Shown here: positions 25,954-29,579 of the stretch, one piece after another | How positions within the stretch are numbered: the stretch's first letter is position 1 | Layout: each line of letters begins with the position of its first letter | Source of the DNA: an uncultured Comamonadaceae bacterium | GTDB taxonomy: Bacteria > Pseudomonadota > Gammaproteobacteria > Burkholderiales > Burkholderiaceae | Reading direction: 5' to 3' | Assembly (NCBI GenBank): GCA_946482595.1 | Contig: CAMLSD010000064.1 | Span: 1-29,579 of the forward strand | DNA: 29,579 bases | Made by a program: the position numbers and the translations under genes | Notes under the pieces: model-generated | Told to the model about the DNA's origin: nothing | Databases searched by the model: none | Seen by the model: only the letters and a program-made list of their open reading frames with translations

Positions 25954-26456
25954 CAGGGTGTACCCGGCGGCACCCGCTCGGCATTGCCCGCATTGATGCC
26001 CCAGCGTGACAGGGCCGCATCGTCACTGACCCGGGCATCGACCCAGCGGGCACCTTCGGGGGTGTGCTCTTTCTTCCAGAACGGCGCCTGGGTCTTGAGG
26101 TAGTCCATCAGGAACTCGCAGGCCTGGAAGGCCTGACCACGGTGGGCCGATGTGACGGCCACGAGCACGATCTGATCCAGCGGCGCAAGCTCACCCACGC
26201 GATGGATCACCCGGGCTGCACGCACATCGAAGCGGCGCAGGGTCTCGTCGATCATGGCCTCGATCGCCCTTTCGGTCATGCCGGGGTAGTGCTCGAGCTC
26301 CATGCGCTGCACGCCGGCACCGTCGCTGCGGTCACGCACCGTACCGACAAAGCTCACCACCGCTCCCACGCCGGCATCGCCCTCGCGCAGGCGAGCCACC
26401 TCGCGGGACAGGTCGAAGTCCTCGGTCTGGATGCTCACGCGTGCTTGCGGGTTCAT
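25953..26456 (-). CDS. moaE: Molybdopterin synthase catalytic subunit
   Basis: 167 residues from the ATG at 26456, which has GGAGG at 6 nt; an in-frame ATG at 26462 would overlap the moaD stop (ATGA) but has the GGAGG directly abutting it. MoaE forms a heterotetramer with MoaD and transfers two sulfurs to precursor Z (cPMP). Visible: VGAVVSFVGTVRDRS, LELEHYPGM-like MELEHYPGMTERAIEAM, IHRVGELAPLDQIVLVAVTSAHRG (read in parts), the ACEFLMDYLKTQAPFWKKE motif with the active-site lysine pair. The C-terminal tail extends a little beyond the usual end. Confidence 0.96.
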   Translation of the reverse strand: MNPQARVSIQTEDFDLSREVARLREGDAGVGAVVSFVGTVRDRSDGAGVQRMELEHYPGMTERAIEAMIDETLRRFDVRAARVIHRVGELAPLDQIVLVAVTSAHRGQAFQACEFLMDYLKTQAPFWKKEHTPEGARWVDARVSDDAALSRWGINAGNAERVPPGTP

Positions 26457-26458
26457 CG

Positions 26459-26710
26459 TCATCCTCCGGTGACCGGCGGGAAAAACGCGACCTCGGCGCC
26501 GTCCGTCAGTGGTGCCGATTCGTCGCACATCATCTGGTCGAGCGCACACCGGATGGCCCGGCCACGCGCCAGCGCTTCGGCATGGGCGCCCGACCGCGCC
26601 AGAAGCAGCTCGCGCAGCCCGCCCACCTGCGTGCCGGGCGCAAGCTCGATGCTTTCGCCGGGACCCAGCGCCTCTCGAATCGAGGCGAAATACTTGACCG
26701 TCACCTTCAT
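26459..26710 (-). CDS. moaD: Molybdopterin synthase sulfur carrier subunit
   Basis: 83 residues, beta-grasp ubiquitin-like fold. It starts MKVTVKYFASIREALG and ends in the diagnostic C-terminal Gly-Gly (AFFPPVTGG), which is thiocarboxylated and donates sulfur to molybdopterin in complex with MoaE. The ATG at 26710 overlaps the moeA stop (ATGA), and its stop is just before or overlaps the moaE start, so moeA-moaD-moaE are coupled. An ATG at 26728 further upstream lies inside moeA and is not needed. Confidence 0.96.
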   Translation of the reverse strand: MKVTVKYFASIREALGPGESIELAPGTQVGGLRELLLARSGAHAEALARGRAIRCALDQMMCDESAPLTDGAEVAFFPPVTGG

Positions 26711-27969
26711 GCCATCCACTCCGACCACGGGATGTAGCGCACCGGATCACCGGCACGGATCGTCTGGCCGGGAGGGTTGTCCACCACACCGTCAGCCCAC
26801 ACGGTGGAGGTCAGCACCCCGGAACTCTGATTGTCGAACAGTTCGAGCCGCCCGTCGCTGCCGCGGCGCACCCGCAGGAACTCGCGTCGTTTGTCAGGCC
26901 GGGGCCAGTCGAACCCGGCCGGCAGCAAGATGGCCGGCGGCAGCTCGGCGCCCGGGCGCGGGCTTGCGCCCTGCAAGGCCATGAGCACCGGGCGCACCGC
27001 CAGCAGGAAGGTCACAAAACTTGAGACCGGGTTGCCGGGCAGACCGATGAACAAGGTCGGCCGCCGTCCTTCCGCGCACACCTCGCCGAACGCCAGCGGC
27101 TTGCCCGGCTTGATCGCGATCTGCCACAGCTCCAGGCGGCCTTCGGCCTCGACCGAGGGCTTGATGTGGTCTTCTTCACCGACCGACACCCCCCCGGACG
27201 TCAGAATCAGGTCATGGCCAGCCGCTGCGCGGCGCAGCGCCTCGCGCGTGGCCGAGCGGCTGTCGGGGACGATGCCCAGGTCGGTGCATTCGCAGCCGAA
27301 CTGCATCAGCAGGCTGCGCAGGGTGTAGCGGTTGGAGTTGTAGATGCCGCCCGGCCGCAGCGGCTCACCGGGCATGACCAGTTCATCACCGGTCGAAAAC
27401 AGCGCCACACGCGGTCGGCGCGCCACATCGAGCCGCGCCGCGCCGACCGTGGCAGCCAGCCCGAGCGCCTGGGGCGACAGCCGTGTGCCGCGCGCCAGCA
27501 CCACACCTTCGCGCCGCACGTCTTCGCCCTGCTCGCGGATCCACTGGCGGGGCTGCGGCACGACGTTCACCCGCACCCGCCCGTCCGCCAGGGGTTCGCA
27601 TTGCTCCTGCATCACGATGGCGTCGGCCCCCTGGGGCACCGGTGCTCCGGTGAAGATCCGCGCTGCGGTGCCGGGGGCCAGCACCTCGCCGACCTGGCCT
27701 GCCGCAATGCGTTGGGTCACCGGCAGTTCGGCGCCCGCCGCCGGCACATCGGCCAGCCTCACGGCATAGCCATCCATCGAGCTGTTGGCCAGCGGGGGAA
27801 CGTCCAGCGCGGAAACAAGGTCCTGGGCGAGCACACGGCCCAGCGCGTCGAAGGTGGCGACGGATTCGGTCTCGAGCGGTGCGGCCTCAATAGCCTGGGA
27901 GGTCGAAGCGAGCAGCTTCGCCAGCGCTTCCTCCAGGCTCAACATCGGTGAACGGGGGGTTGTACTCAT
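26707..27969 (-). CDS. moeA: Molybdopterin molybdenumtransferase
   Basis: 420 residues from ATG 27969; ATG codons at 27981 and 27945 are alternatives and no Shine-Dalgarno decides. MoeA inserts molybdate into adenylated molybdopterin. Visible: N-terminal MLSLEEALAKLL, the NSSMDGYAVR motif (about residues 62-71 from this start), RIFTGAPVPQGADAIVMQE, RPRVALFSTGDELV, YNSNRYTL, LTSGGVSVGEEDHIK, and the GLPGNPVSSFVTF loop. It overlaps the 3' end of mobB by at least 59 bp in another frame, an unusually long overlap for coupled genes. Normal family length and all motifs intact. Confidence 0.96.
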   Translation of the reverse strand: MSTTPRSPMLSLEEALAKLLASTSQAIEAAPLETESVATFDALGRVLAQDLVSALDVPPLANSSMDGYAVRLADVPAAGAELPVTQRIAAGQVGEVLAPGTAARIFTGAPVPQGADAIVMQEQCEPLADGRVRVNVVPQPRQWIREQGEDVRREGVVLARGTRLSPQALGLAATVGAARLDVARRPRVALFSTGDELVMPGEPLRPGGIYNSNRYTLRSLLMQFGCECTDLGIVPDSRSATREALRRAAAGHDLILTSGGVSVGEEDHIKPSVEAEGRLELWQIAIKPGKPLAFGEVCAEGRRPTLFIGLPGNPVSSFVTFLLAVRPVLMALQGASPRPGAELPPAILLPAGFDWPRPDKRREFLRVRRGSDGRLELFDNQSSGVLTSTVWADGVVDNPPGQTIRAGDPVRYIPWSEWMA

Positions 27970-28471
27970 AGCGGGAGCCATTGTGCAGCAGGTGCTCGAC
28001 CACCGCGTCGGCGTCGTTCAGGTCGAGCACGGGCCGCAGCGTGGCCATCGGCATGGCCTCGGGACTGTCGGTTGCGATCGCGGTGACGAACGGATCCTCG
28101 ATGTACTGCGTGGGTTGCCCCGTGGCGGCACGCCACACTTCGATCTTGCAGATGTCGGCATGCTTGAAGCCCTCGACCAGCACCCAATCGCATTCATAGA
28201 GTTCTGCGATAAGTTGATGGACCGTGGGTTGGACCTCCACTTCGAACTCGCGGATCTTGGCCAGGCGGCGGTTGGACGCCACCACGACCTCGAAGGCCCC
28301 GGCCGTGCGATGGCGCCAGGAGTCCTTGCCTTCGTGGTCGATGTCGAACTTGTGGTGGGCGTGCTTGACGACCGACACACGCTGCCCGGCCAGGCGCAGC
28401 CGTTCGATCACCTGCTCGACCAGCGTGGTCTTGCCTGAACCCGAGTACCCACAGAATCCGACGACTTTCAT
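27887..28471 (-). CDS. mobB: Molybdopterin-guanine dinucleotide biosynthesis adaptor protein
   Basis: 194 residues, P-loop GTPase-fold protein. MobB supports MobA in forming the molybdopterin guanine dinucleotide cofactor. Visible: Walker A GYSGSGKTTLVEQVI (about residues 8-22), VVKHAHHKFDIDHEGKDSWRHRTAGA (read in parts) which is the hallmark of MobB, and LVEGFKH. Slightly longer than typical members: the C-terminal 25 or so residues (from SRYEYNPP) run over the start of moeA. The ATG at 28471 follows the thrC stop by 28 bp. mobA is not in the window. Confidence 0.94.
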   Translation of the reverse strand: MKVVGFCGYSGSGKTTLVEQVIERLRLAGQRVSVVKHAHHKFDIDHEGKDSWRHRTAGAFEVVVASNRRLAKIREFEVEVQPTVHQLIAELYECDWVLVEGFKHADICKIEVWRAATGQPTQYIEDPFVTAIATDSPEAMPMATLRPVLDLNDADAVVEHLLHNGSRYEYNPPFTDVEPGGSAGEAARFDLPGY

Positions 28472-28499
28472 GCCATGCCCATGCGGCCTGCAGGCCGTT

Positions 28500-29579
28500 T
28501 CAGCAATTCTGCTCGATATACGTCTTGATGGCCGCAACGTCGGCCGGCATGACCTTGTAGCGCTTGGGGAGGTTCTCGATGCCTTCCAGCCCGGCCGGCC
28601 GCCCAGGCTCGCGCCCCAGCGCCTCGCGGATGGTTTCAGCAAACTTGGCCGGCAAGGCGGTTTCGAGCACCAGCATCGGCACGCCGGGCGTCAGATGCTC
28701 GCGCGCCACCTTCAGGCCGTCGGCCGTGTGGGTGTCGACCATGATCTCGAAGCGCGAGAAGGTGTCGCGGATGGTGGCCAGCCGGTCGGCGTGGGTGCTC
28801 TTGCCCGACACGAAACCGTAGTTCGCGATGCGGGCGAATTCCTCGTCGGACAGCTTGAACCAGCCCTGCTGCTCGACGTCATGCCGGAACAGCTGGCGCG
28901 TGCGCTCGCCGTCGCGATCCAGCAGATCGAACACGAACCGCTCGAAGTTCGAGGCCTTGGAGATGTCCATCGACGGGCTGGAGGTCTCGTAGGTCTCGGC
29001 GCTCTTGCGCACGCGGTAGGTTCCGGTGCGGAAGAACTCGTCGAGCACGTCATTCTCGTTGGTGGCCAGCACGAGGTGCCGGACCGGCAGCCCCATCATG
29101 CGCGCGACGTGGCCGGCGCAGATGTTGCCGAAGTTGCCGGAAGGCACCGCAAAGCTCACGGTCTGGTCGTTGGACTGCGTGGCCTGGAAGTAGCCGGCAA
29201 AGTAGTACACCACCTGTGCCACCAGACGGGCCCAGTTGATGGAGTTGACCGTGCCGATGCGGTGGGCGCGCTTGAATGCGAGGTCGTTCGAGACCGCCTT
29301 GACGATGTCCTGGCAATCGTCGAACACCCCTTCGACCGCGAGATTGTGGATGTTCTCGTCCTGCAGGCTGAACATCTGGGCCTGCTGGAACGGACTCATG
29401 CGGCCGTTGGGCGACAGCATGAACACGCGCACGCCACGCTTGCCGCGCATGGCGTACTCGGCGGCACTGCCGGTGTCGCCCGACGTGGCGCCCAGGATAT
29501 TGAGCTGCTCGCCACGGCGCGCCAGTTCGTACTCGAACAGGTTGCCCAGCAACTGCATCGCCATGTCCTTGAAGGCCAG
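28500..29579 (-). CDS. thrC: Threonine synthase (5' end outside the window)
   Basis: 359 residues plus stop visible; the gene continues beyond the right edge. PLP enzyme converting O-phosphohomoserine to threonine. The visible frame opens with LAFKDMAMQLLGNLFEYEL, which contains the PLP lysine in FKD; then GATSGDTGSAAEYAM, AVPSGNFGNICAGHVARMMG, TSSPSMDISKASNFERF and a C-terminal ETALPAKFAETIREAL typical of the bacterial/fungal class. The ATG at 29564 is only an internal Met, not the start. It is upstream of, and possibly co-transcribed with, the molybdopterin operon, an arrangement I recall from other Burkholderiales. Confidence 0.96.
   Translation of the reverse strand: MAFKDMAMQLLGNLFEYELARRGEQLNILGATSGDTGSAAEYAMRGKRGVRVFMLSPNGRMSPFQQAQMFSLQDENIHNLAVEGVFDDCQDIVKAVSNDLAFKRAHRIGTVNSINWARLVAQVVYYFAGYFQATQSNDQTVSFAVPSGNFGNICAGHVARMMGLPVRHLVLATNENDVLDEFFRTGTYRVRKSAETYETSSPSMDISKASNFERFVFDLLDRDGERTRQLFRHDVEQQGWFKLSDEEFARIANYGFVSGKSTHADRLATIRDTFSRFEIMVDTHTADGLKVAREHLTPGVPMLVLETALPAKFAETIREALGREPGRPAGLEGIENLPKRYKVMPADVAAIKTYIEQNC

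Noticed and set aside
28484..28497. 14-bp palindrome CGGCCTGCAGGCCG between thrC and mobB as a terminator
   Set aside because: Stem of 5 bp with a 4-nt loop and no following U-tract on the minus strand; it lies in a 28-bp gap inside a likely operon. Could be a chance GC palindrome.

Overview
The window is a high-GC, densely coded chromosomal stretch. Gene content and order suggest a betaproteobacterium of the order Burkholderiales: late cobalamin genes, nadA-nadC-nadB, thrC followed by a molybdopterin operon, and clpB with a heat-shock promoter. The assignment is inference from gene order, codon use and protein style; there is no rRNA to confirm it. I see no insertion sequence, tRNA, rRNA or CRISPR array, and no stretch over 300 bases lacks a gene.

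Region 1 (1-8880) is a late cobalamin locus. It holds the 3' part of an Fe3+/corrinoid-type ABC ATPase, cobO, cobB, a stand-alone animal-type heme peroxidase, then on the minus strand cbiB-cobC-btuF (overlapping genes), and divergently cobQ. Together these enzymes would adenosylate and amidate the corrin ring and attach the aminopropanol arm, while the ABC system and BtuF-like protein import corrinoid. The peroxidase is the odd member. A cluster of nested palindromes sits between cobO and cobB.

Region 2 (8866-15231) is general metabolism. A thiamine-diphosphate enzyme of the acetolactate-synthase superfamily is translationally coupled (ATGA) to a BaiN/HI0933-like flavoprotein. Divergent from it is an alpha/beta hydrolase, followed by an MFS transporter divergent from an AraC-type regulator.

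Region 3 (15232-22489) interleaves NAD biosynthesis (nadA, nadC, nadB) with signalling-like genes: a ComFB-family protein between nadC and nadB, and two large paralogous proteins that bracket the block. Each paralog has an unrecognised N-terminal domain, a Pro/Ala-rich linker and a C-terminal domain that I read as Roadblock/LC7-like. This pair is the best candidate for something undescribed.

Region 4 (22490-29579, all minus strand) reads thrC (5' end outside the window), mobB, moeA, moaD, moaE, crcB, clpB and a small membrane protein. The molybdopterin genes overlap one another and crcB follows moaE by TGATG overlap. clpB has its own sigma-32-type promoter, and the small membrane protein follows it with a TTG start.
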